Shown one piece after another: positions 33,332 to 41,259 of a DNA stretch of 42,007 nt. The DNA is taken from assembly GCA_019912965.1 (NCBI GenBank), contig JAIOHM010000063.1:1-42007 (forward strand), given 5' to 3'. The stretch is from Anaerolineae bacterium (GTDB lineage: Bacteria > Chloroflexota > Anaerolineae > Aggregatilineales > Phototrophicaceae). Every line of letters begins with the position of its first letter. Positions within the stretch are counted from its first letter, which is position 1. The notes under the pieces were generated by a model. That model ran no database searches and had not been told where the DNA came from. It saw only the letters and a program-made list of their open reading frames with translations. A program made the translations under genes and the position numbers.

Positions 33332-34669
33332 CATCAGCACCAATTTGTGGGCTTCTTCCACCAACGATGGTGCCCAATTGAACTGCTTGCCCGCCCATTC
33401 GGCATCGTTGTACTGTTTATCCCGCTTGAGCAGTTCCCGCCAGTGTTTCCGGGCTTCGTTGATATGCCCTAATGCATGGTATGTTACCGCCAATCCGCCC
33501 ACGATAATGTCATAATTGGGCTTGAGTTGGTTAGCCTGTTGAAAATCCGCCAACGCCATCAAAAGCTGCCCGCTGGCAAAATAGGCTTCACCCCGGTTGC
33601 TGTAGAGGACGGCATTTTTACGATCCAGTTTGATAGCTTCCGACCAATCCGCAATCGCCGCCTCATTTTCTCCACGCTGATAACGGATTCCAGCGCGCAG
33701 GTTGTAATGCTCCGGGTTGCGCGGCTCAAGTCGGATGGCATCCGTAAAATCCGCTACTGCCAGATCGAACTCGCCTTTGACCTGCCGCGCCAGTCCCCGA
33801 CGAAAGTAAACTTTTGCTGTTTGCGGATTGATGCGAATCGCTTCATCGTAATCGGCCAGCGCCCCGTCAATATTGCCCCGGTTATACCGCACCCAACCGC
33901 GCTGATGATAGGCCTGCCAATCAGTGGGTGACAGGCGAACGGCATGATTTAAATCGAGCAGCGCGCCCGGAAAATCATCCTGTTCAATTTTGACGATACC
34001 CCGATTGCGATACGCCATGCCATTATCCGGGTACTGCTTCAAAATATCGCTGTAGATGGTGATTGCACCTTTAAAATCTTTTTCGGCGTGCAATTGGACG
34101 GCTTTGTTGAACATTCCGCGCACTTTGACCTGTTTGAGGGTCTGCGGCGGTTCTTCGACAACCTCTTTAATTTGCTGCTGAACGACGGCTTGTTCGGTGG
34201 CTGGGGTCGGCGTCAGCACCACATTGTAAACAGGCGATTTCAGAAAGCGGGTGCGGAGGTTATCCAGCGCGGCATCAAAATACGCATGATACAGCAGCAC
34301 CGCGTTATAGCGCGGCAGGCTCGAAAGTATTCCTGTCAGATAAGGGGCAGCATCCGTGAAGGTAAAGCCTTCTTCCACCACAGGGACGATATTGCGATTC
34401 AATTCGATGGCACGTTCAATCTCGCGCCGCAGCCAATCATCCGGCTCATTGCAGCGGTCTAGAGAACCGGGGGTCAGCAGCAGCACAAAATGCATCCGCG
34501 CGGCGACCTGATTCAAAATGATGCGCTCAAACTCGCCGCTGTCCAGCGTATCGACATCCATGAAAACGTCGTAGCAGTGCGAACGCAAATCCATAAAAAT
34601 CGCCCGCGCCAGATGGCGGCTGGTGCTGCGACGGTAGCTGATGAAAACTGTCTTTTCAGCGTCGGGCAT
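33326..34669 (-). CDS. TIR-TPR protein
   Basis: The 447-residue protein has an N-terminal TIR domain (KTVFISYRRSTSRHLARAIF) with Glu83 in DDWLRREIERAI at the NADase position. After a linker, about seven TPR units run to the C-terminus, for example NGMAYRNRGIVKIEQDDFPG and KVYFRRGLARQVKGEFDLAV. There is no membrane segment, so it is cytoplasmic. TIR-TPR proteins are predicted NAD+-cleaving effectors controlled by the TPR scaffold, in line with other short TIR proteins in phage defence. It lies 81 bases downstream of the SAF/TPR gene on the same strand and may share its transcript. Confidence 0.9.
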   Translation of the reverse strand: MPDAEKTVFISYRRSTSRHLARAIFMDLRSHCYDVFMDVDTLDSGEFERIILNQVAARMHFVLLLTPGSLDRCNEPDDWLRREIERAIELNRNIVPVVEEGFTFTDAAPYLTGILSSLPRYNAVLLYHAYFDAALDNLRTRFLKSPVYNVVLTPTPATEQAVVQQQIKEVVEEPPQTLKQVKVRGMFNKAVQLHAEKDFKGAITIYSDILKQYPDNGMAYRNRGIVKIEQDDFPGALLDLNHAVRLSPTDWQAYHQRGWVRYNRGNIDGALADYDEAIRINPQTAKVYFRRGLARQVKGEFDLAVADFTDAIRLEPRNPEHYNLRAGIRYQRGENEAAIADWSEAIKLDRKNAVLYSNRGEAYFASGQLLMALADFQQANQLKPNYDIIVGGLAVTYHALGHINEARKHWRELLKRDKQYNDAEWAGKQFNWAPSLVEEAHKLVLML

Positions 34670-34750
34670 AATCGGTTCTCAGTTTACGCGAACAAATCAT
34701 GCCCTAGTTTAGCACGGCTGTATACCTTCAGCGATGAAACAGTTGTTGAT

Positions 34751-36343
34751 CTAATTTCCCAATGTTGGCGTCATCCCAACAACCGGATTGTCCGTGATGA
34801 TCTTATCTGCATAAGCGGGGCAATCCCGTTGAACCAGCTTCAACCCCTCCAAAGTGATCGATAAAACGGGTTCTTGTGGGGTCAGCGTTTGGACGCGAAC
34901 CAGTGAATCTTGCAGCACATTCCACGCATCGTCACAGTTCCCCAGATAATAATGTGCCAAACCGCGCAAGAAGTAACAATTGATATTATCTGAACCGAGA
35001 TTGGCACATTGGGTGAAGTTTTCAACTGCCCCTTCATAATTCCGCTGCTGATAATCCCTAAACCCAAGCTGGCGATAAACATCTGCGGCAGTGGGGGTTG
35101 TGTCCGCTTCAGCAGTTACGAAGGTCAGCGGCAGCATCGCCTCAATCGCCCACGTCAGAACAATCCCTTCCTCCGGGCTGACCGCCAGCGTGACAATATC
35201 GGTTGGCAGCGGCGTGGCGTTGCTATCCGATGACAGCCGACCAATAAACACCACCACCGCACTTTCAGCAATTTGCTGCGTCATAACGCGCGGTTGGGAC
35301 GAAGCATCCGGCGTTGTCATTACCTGATATTGGTTTTCGGCATCGATAAACAGCATGGTTGCCATCACATTCACCCGGTCGCCTTCCTGAAGGCCAAAGC
35401 TCACCGACTCAATCACGTTAATGGGAATACTTACTGCAACCTTGTTCGATGGCAGCGTAATGGCAGCGGCATTATCAGGCGACATGGACGCTGAATCCGC
35501 AATCACATCATCTTGTAAAATCGGTTGCCACTGCTGCACATCATTGTAAAGAATCTGGCCGTCTAAATCAGCCACATCCGCATAGGCTGTATCCGGCGCA
35601 ATAGCAGCAGGCCAGTACACCACACCCAACTGCGCCGCCACGTCCTCGTTAATCCGTGTCCCACGTGGCAGATTTTCCAGCGCGATCACCACCGGACGCA
35701 GATCACCTTCCACGAAATTATTGGCAGGCAGTTCATCCCCCACCATATTGTTCATGACAGGCTGTTCGCGGAAAACATCGGCGAGCAATACTTTTCCTAA
35801 CAATTGTTCCAATCCATTTTGCCCTTCGATCAACGCATTGAACGGCACCGCGCTCAAAGGCCAATCCACATAACCAACAATATCGTGTAGCTCGTCCACC
35901 GTCGCTGGAAAACGATAACCGCGCGGTATATTCTGATAACTGATCAGAATGCGAACCATCTGAATCGGCGTGGACGTTGGCATCGGTGTTGGCGTGTTCG
36001 TAGGTGTGATGGTGGGGCGTCCAGTGAGGTGCATACCGGAAATCCCGCTGGGCTGCGGCGGTACGAACATCAGCAGGCTGGCGACAAAGACCACTGCCAG
36101 CAGCGCCGCAGCCAACGTTAATGGCAGGGCAATGCGCGGTTTACGGGGTGCAGATGCAATCGGCGTCATAATAGCTGCTCCTTGAGGTTGATAACGCGCA
36201 AGCAGTTGATCTTCGAGGTTTTGCTGAAATCCGGGGCGGGTGTGCGGCATTGAGTCTGCCAATCCGTCGATAACAACATCATCAACCGACTGCTCACTCT
36301 GAATCCGCCGTTCAATTTTTTCCAGCAGATGGTGATCGTTCAT
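34751..36343 (-). CDS. ECF-linked membrane protein: TM, two SAF domains, TPR
   Basis: The 530-residue protein has a cytoplasmic N-terminus (DGLADSMPHTRPGFQQNLED) like those of ECF-associated regulators, one membrane segment at 71-94, a Pro/Thr linker, and two SAF (CpaB-type) units. These are marked by ISYQNIPRGYRFPATVDELH and IALENLPRGTRINEDVAAQL. A beta domain (NKVAVSIPINVIESVSFGLQ, EGDRVNVMATMLFI) and C-terminal TPRs (YQQRNYEGAVENFTQCANLG) follow. CpaB-like SAF proteins belong to Flp pilus systems, but no pilus genes are here. Its start overlaps the sigma gene stop by four bases (ATGA), which makes it a candidate anti-sigma or sensor for that factor. Confidence 0.82.
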   Translation of the reverse strand: MNDHHLLEKIERRIQSEQSVDDVVIDGLADSMPHTRPGFQQNLEDQLLARYQPQGAAIMTPIASAPRKPRIALPLTLAAALLAVVFVASLLMFVPPQPSGISGMHLTGRPTITPTNTPTPMPTSTPIQMVRILISYQNIPRGYRFPATVDELHDIVGYVDWPLSAVPFNALIEGQNGLEQLLGKVLLADVFREQPVMNNMVGDELPANNFVEGDLRPVVIALENLPRGTRINEDVAAQLGVVYWPAAIAPDTAYADVADLDGQILYNDVQQWQPILQDDVIADSASMSPDNAAAITLPSNKVAVSIPINVIESVSFGLQEGDRVNVMATMLFIDAENQYQVMTTPDASSQPRVMTQQIAESAVVVFIGRLSSDSNATPLPTDIVTLAVSPEEGIVLTWAIEAMLPLTFVTAEADTTPTAADVYRQLGFRDYQQRNYEGAVENFTQCANLGSDNINCYFLRGLAHYYLGNCDDAWNVLQDSLVRVQTLTPQEPVLSITLEGLKLVQRDCPAYADKIITDNPVVGMTPTLGN

Positions 36344-36900
36344 GGCGATTCCTCGGTCTGGTACTGCCGCTGCAAATCCGCCAACGCGCGGCTCAGATGC
36401 GCGGCGACCGTATGTTCATCCAACCCCAGCACAGCGGCGATTTCCGTATTTCGCAAACCGCCGAAAAACTTCAGCGTGATGATCTCCTGCCGCCGGGGCG
36501 AAAGCTGCATCACCTGTTCCCGTAAATGCCGGAATTGTTCGGTGCGCTGTACGGTTTGATCGGGCAGAGGGTCATCGCTCTGCAAATCCGGTAGATCATC
36601 CAGTGAGTCGGTCGGATTTTCCCGGCGGTAAAATTGGCCGATGGCATTGTGCGCGATGCGGAAAATCCATGCCGCGAACGATCCCTCACCGCGATACTCA
36701 AACTGCGCCAGATTTTCCAGCACTTTGATGAACACTTCAGCCACCACATCTTCAGCGTCCGCCGCCCGCCCAACGCGATAGGCCACATAGCCATAAATGC
36801 GCGGGAAATAATGGCGGTAAAGGGCGCGAAAGGCCTCCGCATCGTGTAAAGCGCGTTCGAGCAGATGGCGTTCCGTCTCTGGTGGGGGCGATTTCGGCAA
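36340..36900 (-). CDS. ECF sigma factor (copy A)
   Basis: The 186-residue protein uses a TTG start (no in-frame ATG precedes the conserved part). Region 2 is YRHYFPRIYGYVAYRVGRAA followed by DAEDVVAEVFIKVLENL and SFAAWIFRIAHNAIGQFYRR; region 4 is QVMQLSPRRQEIITLKFFGG and NTEIAAVLGLDEHTVAAHLS. It is a group 4 sigma-70 factor directing RNA polymerase to a small regulon. The overlapping downstream SAF/TPR membrane protein is its likely regulator. No ECF-type self-promoter could be picked out by eye. Confidence 0.92.
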   Translation of the reverse strand: MPKSPPPETERHLLERALHDAEAFRALYRHYFPRIYGYVAYRVGRAADAEDVVAEVFIKVLENLAQFEYRGEGSFAAWIFRIAHNAIGQFYRRENPTDSLDDLPDLQSDDPLPDQTVQRTEQFRHLREQVMQLSPRRQEIITLKFFGGLRNTEIAAVLGLDEHTVAAHLSRALADLQRQYQTEESP

Positions 36901-36970
36901 AACGTCTGTCTCTCTGGTGGGTTGTGTCTATGGAGTGAAATGCAGCTAGAGGCCAAAATACTGCATTTTT

Positions 36971-37058
36971 TAGTTGTCGGTTATCGGTTTTTAGTTGTGG
37001 GTTGGTTGGCTAGGGGCATACGAACAACTGATAACTGTGAACTGACAACCGATAACTA
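36971..37058. repeat. MITE-like element with inverted ends
   Basis: TAGTTGTCGGTTATCGG at the left end mirrors CTGACAACCGATAACTA at the right end of this 88-base element. The right end carries the TAG stop (minus strand) of the NUDIX gene at 37056-37058. Further AGTTATC-type units (CAACTGATAACTGTGAACTG) fill the right half. With 70 bases before it, this accounts for the gap between the NUDIX and sigma genes. Confidence 0.75.
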
Positions 37059-37562
37059 TATCTCCCCTTTTGCCCACTTACTCAACAACCGCTGACTGGG
37101 CAAAAACGCCAGTTCGGGCAGCGAATCGCGCGTGAACCAGCCCACTGTTTCGGCATCGTCCGCCGCTTGCAATATCCCACCGGAGATACTGGCTGCATAG
37201 GCGATCACAATATCCGCTAACCCACCGTCATCGGGGGTATAAAATACATCAATCAGGCGGTCAATCTGCACGATCAATCCGGTTTCTTCGAGGCATTCGC
37301 GGCGCGCGGCATCCTGTGGGTCTTCGTCCCATTCCATAAATCCGGCTGGCAGCGCCCAAAAACCTTTCTTGGGGTCGCCCGCCCGCTGAATCAACAGCAC
37401 CCGCTCATCCTGAAAAATCAGTGTACAAACGGCGACTTTCGGATCGAAGAAGACCACCTGCCCACAAGCCGAACACACCGGGCGCAGCCGCCCATAACGT
37501 TCCTGCTGAATCATCGCCGCGCCACAGTGCGCACAGAAATGGGCTTCGCGCGTATGGGTCAT
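37056..37562 (-). CDS. Zinc-ribbon NUDIX hydrolase
   Basis: The 168-residue protein from ATG 37562 begins MTHTREAHFCAHCGAAM. A four-Cys zinc ribbon (CAHC, CSAC) precedes a NUDIX fold with a complete box: GFMEWDEDPQDAARRECLEE-TGL. The architecture resembles NudC-type NADH/NAD+ pyrophosphatases, but it is shorter and could prefer ADP-ribose or nucleotides. Its start overlaps the stop of the anti-sigma-like gene (ATGA). In a window with three TIR proteins, an NAD- or ADP-ribose-cleaving NUDIX is notable, though a link is speculative. The stop TAG comes from a repeat. Confidence 0.9.
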   Translation of the reverse strand: MTHTREAHFCAHCGAAMIQQERYGRLRPVCSACGQVVFFDPKVAVCTLIFQDERVLLIQRAGDPKKGFWALPAGFMEWDEDPQDAARRECLEETGLIVQIDRLIDVFYTPDDGGLADIVIAYAASISGGILQAADDAETVGWFTRDSLPELAFLPSQRLLSKWAKGEI

Positions 37563-38539
37563 AATCGCCGCCGTGCCCATGTCGTTAGGATGGCAATCAC
37601 CAGCAGTGCAATCCCCGCGACGAACGCCACAATTGGCAGCAGATTAGCCGGAATCGCCGGGGCAGATGCTTTCGGCACAGGCGTTGCCGTCGGACTGGGT
37701 GGTGGCGGTGTTGATGTCGCCGTCGGCGTATCAGTTGGCGTACTGGACGCAGTTGGCAGCAGAAGCGTCGCTGTCAGATTTTCACGGGCGGCTCCCGGCG
37801 TGGCGGTTAGGGATGAAGCGATTGCAACGGCGCTGTCTGCCGTAAAATCATCTTCACCCGGCGCTGCCCCACCCATTGCTGGCATGGTTTCTGGCATCAT
37901 AAAGGTTTGAGCATCTTGTGCTGAATCGATTGGGGCTTGCGTGCCGTGTGGGGCGGCATACATCATCATCGCGCCTTCGGTTGCCAGCACATCCGTCTCG
38001 ATAAAACCTTCGCTCTCAGCCGAGAGAGAGGATTCGCCCGCAGCATTTCCGGTGATTTCCGCTTGATCGGCAGCGCCTTGCACAGCCTGTGGTGGCGCGG
38101 CGGGTAATTCCATTGTCGTCGAGGCGGCGGATAATTCCTGTTCTTCAACCATCATCGTCGCGCTGATCTGTGTTGACGCAACCGCAACCCCCTGAAATTG
38201 ACTCGCGGGCAGTGCTGCCGATTGATTATTGAACAGCAGCAGCGCGCCGAAAGCCATCAACAGCACCGCAGCAGCAGCACTCAAAGCACTGAAAGCCGTT
38301 GTGGTTGGGAAAATCAGCCAGCGCGAAGGCCGCACCATACGCGGCGTCAGCGTAAAGTTGCGCGGTTCTTGCATCGGCGGCAGACCGCGAATCAAATCGA
38401 CTGTCCCCTGCAATCCGTCTAATTCACGGCGCAGCACAGAGTCGGCCTGTAACCGCTGTTCCAAAGTCGTCTGTTCGGCTTCGGTCAGCACACCGTCTAT
38501 ATAGGCAGAAAGGAGTTCGTAGTCCTGATCGTTGAGCAT
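37559..38539 (-). CDS. Anti-sigma-like membrane protein
   Basis: The 326-residue protein has an N-terminal anti-sigma-like segment, DQDYELLSAYIDGVLTEAEQ, without the His/Cys zinc ligands. A membrane segment (AFSALSAAAAVLLMAFGALL), a long Glu/Ala/Met/Thr-rich low-complexity region, a Pro/Thr tract and a C-terminal membrane segment (LLPIVAFVAGIALLVIAIL) follow. The two segments put the middle outside and both ends inside. It starts 12 bases after the ECF sigma gene and overlaps the NUDIX gene, so it probably sequesters that sigma factor until a surface signal releases it. Confidence 0.85.
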   Translation of the reverse strand: MLNDQDYELLSAYIDGVLTEAEQTTLEQRLQADSVLRRELDGLQGTVDLIRGLPPMQEPRNFTLTPRMVRPSRWLIFPTTTAFSALSAAAAVLLMAFGALLLFNNQSAALPASQFQGVAVASTQISATMMVEEQELSAASTTMELPAAPPQAVQGAADQAEITGNAAGESSLSAESEGFIETDVLATEGAMMMYAAPHGTQAPIDSAQDAQTFMMPETMPAMGGAAPGEDDFTADSAVAIASSLTATPGAARENLTATLLLPTASSTPTDTPTATSTPPPPSPTATPVPKASAPAIPANLLPIVAFVAGIALLVIAILTTWARRRL

Positions 38540-38551
38540 GATTTCGTTACA

Positions 38552-39166
38552 TTAATCCACATCATCATTAAGACGATACACTGACGGTAAAAGTTCCTGG
38601 ACACCTTGCAAACAATTACGAACCCCTGCCCGTGCCCGGCTCAGGCGGGATTTAATCGTCCCCAAATTCGCCCCCGTAATTTCGGAAATTTCCTGATAAC
38701 TCAAACCTTCTACATCGCTCAACACCAGCACCGACCGCTGATCGAGTTGTAACGCTTGAATACACTGTTCGATGGCGCGGTTGAGTTCGGCTTGTTGTAC
38801 GGCTTGTTCTGGCGTTTCCCCTTCAGCGGGCAGCGGCGGGCCATCATCCGACTCGGCTCCCGGCAGATCATCCAACAGTTCAGCAGGGCGGCGTTTGCGG
38901 CGGCGCAGTTCGTCGTAACAGATATTGGTCGCAATCCGCAGCAGCCACGCGCGGAAGCTCCCGCCCCGGTAACTTTCCAGACGGCGGAATGCAATGATAA
39001 ATGTCTCCTGTGCAGCATCCGCCGCCGCCGCAGGTTCGCCCATAATGCGGTAGGCGAGGGCATACACCCCGTTCTGATAATGCAGCACAAGGGTATTGAA
39101 GGCGTCCAAACTGCCACGCCGCGCCGACCCGATCAGGGCTTGCTCATTTTCTAAGGGACTCGCCAT
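38552..39166 (-). CDS. ECF sigma factor (copy B)
   Basis: The 204-residue protein is read from ATG 39166; a TTG two codons upstream is possible. Region 2 is YALAYRIMGEPAAAADAAQE, SFRAWLLRIATNICYDELRR with the RRRKRRPAEL linker typical of SigE-like factors; region 4 is ALQLDQRSVLVLSDVEGLSY and QEISEITGANLGTIKSRLSR. It forms a three-gene operon with the anti-sigma-like protein and NUDIX hydrolase. It is not a close copy of sigma A at 36340. Confidence 0.94.
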   Translation of the reverse strand: MASPLENEQALIGSARRGSLDAFNTLVLHYQNGVYALAYRIMGEPAAAADAAQETFIIAFRRLESYRGGSFRAWLLRIATNICYDELRRRKRRPAELLDDLPGAESDDGPPLPAEGETPEQAVQQAELNRAIEQCIQALQLDQRSVLVLSDVEGLSYQEISEITGANLGTIKSRLSRARAGVRNCLQGVQELLPSVYRLNDDVD

Positions 39167-39241
39167 TGACAACCACGCTGAAAAATTCTAAGATAATTCG
39201 ACAATGCATGCTGTTACTTTAAGTAATAGCGATGTATTAAC

Positions 39242-39324
39242 GCCGGAGTGACGTAATGGCAGCCGTAGATGACTCAAAATCATCCGGGAGAAATCCCGTG
39301 TGGGTTCGACTCCCACCTCCGGCA
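39242..39324 (+). tRNA. tRNA-Leu (CAA)
   Basis: The 83-base gene has acceptor arms GCCGGAG and CTCCGGC plus discriminator A, and an anticodon stem GATGA/TCATC around CTCAAAA, giving anticodon CAA for UUG codons. A long variable arm (CGGGAGAAATCCCG) marks class II, and the T arm is GTGGGTTCGACTCCCAC. CCA is not encoded. Confidence 0.95.
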
Positions 39325-39336
39325 CAAAACACATCG

Positions 39337-39363
39337 TAGGGGAGTGTCTCAGATGCTCCCCTA
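39337..39363 (+). terminator. Hairpin after tRNA-Leu
   Basis: TAGGGGAG (39337-39344) pairs with CTCCCCTA (39356-39363) around 11 bases. There is no real U-run, so it may be a tRNA-transcript terminator or a processing signal. It lies 12 bases after the tRNA and 17 before the convergent small gene's stop. Confidence 0.5.
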
Positions 39364-39380
39364 TTGATTCCCATCGCATC

Positions 39381-39581
39381 TTATCCCCCTTGCGATGGCG
39401 CGTCAACAGGTCGGACGACCACCAACTCCCCATCCGCAATTTTCTGAATCAATACCGAGCGATTAACCCCGAACTGCGTGGCAATTGCATCTAATTTTGC
39501 CAATCGTTCTGGACGTTTATCTTTGTCACCCATGTAAAAACTCACGGGCAGTTGGCGCGGCGTCTTTCGTTTCGTCGGCAT
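39381..39581 (-). CDS. Small ribbon-helix-helix-like regulator
   Basis: The 66-residue protein MPTKRKTPRQLPVSFYMGDK has a basic N-terminus, a short strand, and two helices (ERLAKLDAIATQFG and NRSVLIQKIADGEL) consistent with a ribbon-helix-helix or Arc-like DNA-binding fold. It is divergent from the LAGLIDADG gene, and a paired palindromic site lies between, so it is a candidate repressor of both. The fold call rests on pattern only. Confidence 0.6.
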   Translation of the reverse strand: MPTKRKTPRQLPVSFYMGDKDKRPERLAKLDAIATQFGVNRSVLIQKIADGELVVVRPVDAPSQGG

Positions 39582-39592
39582 GATTTACCTTA

Positions 39593-39635
39593 TTGACTAA
39601 CTAGTCTTTTTGGATTATGATTTGACTAGTTAGTC
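39593..39635. promoter_or_regulatory. Paired palindromic operators over a promoter
   Basis: GACTAACTAGTC (39595-39606) and its exact inverse GACTAGTTAGTC (39624-39635) flank TTTTTGGATTATGATTT. Each box is itself near-palindromic (GACTA-NN-TAGTC). A promoter reading right overlaps them: TTGACT at 39593-39598, 16 bases, TTATGA at 39615-39620. One box thus covers the -35 and the other the likely start of transcription. Confidence 0.75.
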
Positions 39636-39716
39636 TGAATAGTGCCATGTTCACCATCGCTATTCTGATTGAGAATCGCAATTGCCACAAGGCTTTCATC
39701 CAACGGGCAGGCCGCA

Positions 39717-40505
39717 ATGACGCGCACCTACGAAGAAAAACAACACATTCTTGAACTGTGGGAAGAAGGCTATAACAAGAAACAGATCGCGTGGCTGACG
39801 GGCATCCCGCGCGGAACAGTAGTGGATTGTATTAAACAGTTTGGCAGTTTGCAGGGACTAGAAGACCACAAAGAACGGGCTGCAAAAAGTACCCCTGATC
39901 CCGTGCTAGAACGTATTCAAAATCCTGAAAATGTTGAAGTACAGCAAGCGTATGCCTATGTGTTGGGAATTTATCTGGGCGATGGATACATTGCTAAAAA
40001 TAAGCGGGTGTATTTCCTCAGAATAGCACTTGGAGATTGTTATCCCAATATCATCGATCTTTGTGCAGCGAATTTACAAATCCTGCTTCCCGAAAATAAG
40101 GTGAGGGTTTTCCACAGCAAACAGGGAAATTATGTTGAAGTGATCTGCATCCACAAATTTTGGCCGGAGATATTGGTTCAAAATAGTTCTGCACCAAAAC
40201 ATACACGCAAAATCGAATTAGCCGATTGGCAGCAAAAAATTGTTGAAACCTATACCTTAGATTTTTTCCGGGGTCTATTTCATTCTGATGGTTCGCGCTT
40301 TAGCAATGTCGTCAAAGGAACAGATTATCCCCGCTATCAGTTCACAAATTTCTCACCAGATATTCGCCGGATGTTCTGTGAGGCTTGCGACAGATTAGGT
40401 ATTCACTGGACGGAGAAAATGCGTTACGGAAAAACCACCGACATCTTCATCTCCAAACGTAAGGATGTCGCCTATCTCGATTCGGTCATCGGCCCTAAAA
40501 CCTGA
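39717..40505 (+). CDS. HTH - LAGLIDADG endonuclease-like protein
   Basis: The 262-residue protein is read from ATG 39717; a TTG at 39669 is an alternative. An N-terminal helix-turn-helix (EEGYNKKQIAWLTGIPRGTV) is followed by a LAGLIDADG-type domain with two motif-like helices, YVLGIYLGDGYI and FFRGLFHSDGSRF, each ending in the catalytic Asp-Gly. It is a free-standing gene, not within an intron or intein that I can see. Proteins of this kind are homing-endonuclease relatives, some possibly domesticated as regulators. DNA here is AT-richer than nearby genes, and the tRNA next door supports acquisition. Confidence 0.85.
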   Translation: MTRTYEEKQHILELWEEGYNKKQIAWLTGIPRGTVVDCIKQFGSLQGLEDHKERAAKSTPDPVLERIQNPENVEVQQAYAYVLGIYLGDGYIAKNKRVYFLRIALGDCYPNIIDLCAANLQILLPENKVRVFHSKQGNYVEVICIHKFWPEILVQNSSAPKHTRKIELADWQQKIVETYTLDFFRGLFHSDGSRFSNVVKGTDYPRYQFTNFSPDIRRMFCEACDRLGIHWTEKMRYGKTTDIFISKRKDVAYLDSVIGPKT

Positions 40506-40619
40506 ACCGACAAAAGCATCGCGGATATTGAGCAGAAAATGAGCAGGAAATGATCTTCACTTCACCCCGCTAACCCGCCTAAGATGAAAACATCTCAATC
40601 ATCATGGAGGGGTCGAAAG

Positions 40620-41015
40620 ATGAGCAACATTCCTGCCGTACAGAGCATTTATTCCGCGTTTGCAATCGGTGATATTCCCAAGATTCTGAGCATCCTGGCC
40701 GAAGATGTCGATTGGACATTTTATGGCCCTTCAACCATTCCGTTTGCGGGTCACTATCATGGTCGGGATGAGATGGCGCAATTTTTCACCCTCATAGGCG
40801 TGAATGTTGAAGTCGAGCGTTATGAGCCGCGCGAAATCGAAGAGGGCGGGGATAAAGTAATCGTTCAGGGCTGGCAGCGTGTCAAGGCGCGGCCAACGGG
40901 CAAAGTTTGGGAGGCACATTTTGTTCATATCTATACATTTGAAAACGGCCAACCGGTGAAGGTTCGGGAATATTACGACACCGCCCCAATGGTCGAAGCC
41001 TTCAAAGCTGACTGA
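40620..41015 (+). CDS. SnoaL-like / NTF2-fold protein
   Basis: The 131-residue protein starts at ATG 40620 behind a strong GGAGGGG. MSNIPAVQSIYSAFAIGDIP, LAEDVDWTFYGPSTIPFAGH and YHGRDEMAQFFTLIG are the SnoaL-like (ketosteroid isomerase-related) fold; EAHFVHIYTFENGQPVKVRE is the conserved C-terminal sheet. Such proteins are small enzymes or binding proteins for hydrophobic ligands; the substrate is unknown. It stands alone, 114 bases after the LAGLIDADG gene, and is followed by a hairpin. Confidence 0.9.
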   Translation: MSNIPAVQSIYSAFAIGDIPKILSILAEDVDWTFYGPSTIPFAGHYHGRDEMAQFFTLIGVNVEVERYEPREIEEGGDKVIVQGWQRVKARPTGKVWEAHFVHIYTFENGQPVKVREYYDTAPMVEAFKAD

Positions 41016-41035
41016 ACAATAGCGGTAAGCCTTAT

Positions 41036-41055
41036 GGGGAGGCAATCGCTTCCCC
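41036..41055 (+). terminator. Hairpin after the SnoaL-like gene
   Basis: GGGGAGGC pairs with GCTTCCCC around AATC (one G-T pair). It is followed by TTATT, a weak U-run, 20 bases after the stop. It begins the 517-base gene-free stretch 41016-41532. Confidence 0.55.
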
Positions 41056-41215
41056 TTATTGAGATCGCTGATACTGTTCGCCAACCTGTTCTCAACCGTT
41101 TTAACAATCCCCGCCCCTCAAAACCGTTGGCAAACTCACCCCGAAAGAGTGACCATTTGTTCACCCTTTTTCCCTCCAAATCTGCTATCCTGTTCTTATG
41201 ATGACTTTTCCTTTT

Positions 41216-41250
41216 ACCTCTTTTTCTTGGCGTCTTGGCGGTTCAATTTC
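41216..41250. repeat. CTTGGCGTCTTGGCGGTTCAA repeat fragment
   Basis: TCTTGGCGGTTCAA (41233-41246) is the exact inverse of TTGAACCGCCAAGA inside the acyl-AMP ligase gene at 10897. The neighbouring CTTGGCG unit makes a short direct repeat. It lies in the gene-free stretch before thioredoxin. Confidence 0.7.
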
Positions 41251-41259
41251 TTCTTTGCA

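Noticed and set aside
34751..36343. Flp pilus assembly protein CpaB
   Set aside because: The SAF domains are similar, but there are no pilus genes nearby and the TPR end and ECF coupling point elsewhere.
39188..39439. An 83-codon minus-strand frame across the tRNA containing VPEVGVEPTRDFS
   Set aside because: This is the known artefact of translating the antisense of a tRNA-Leu gene.
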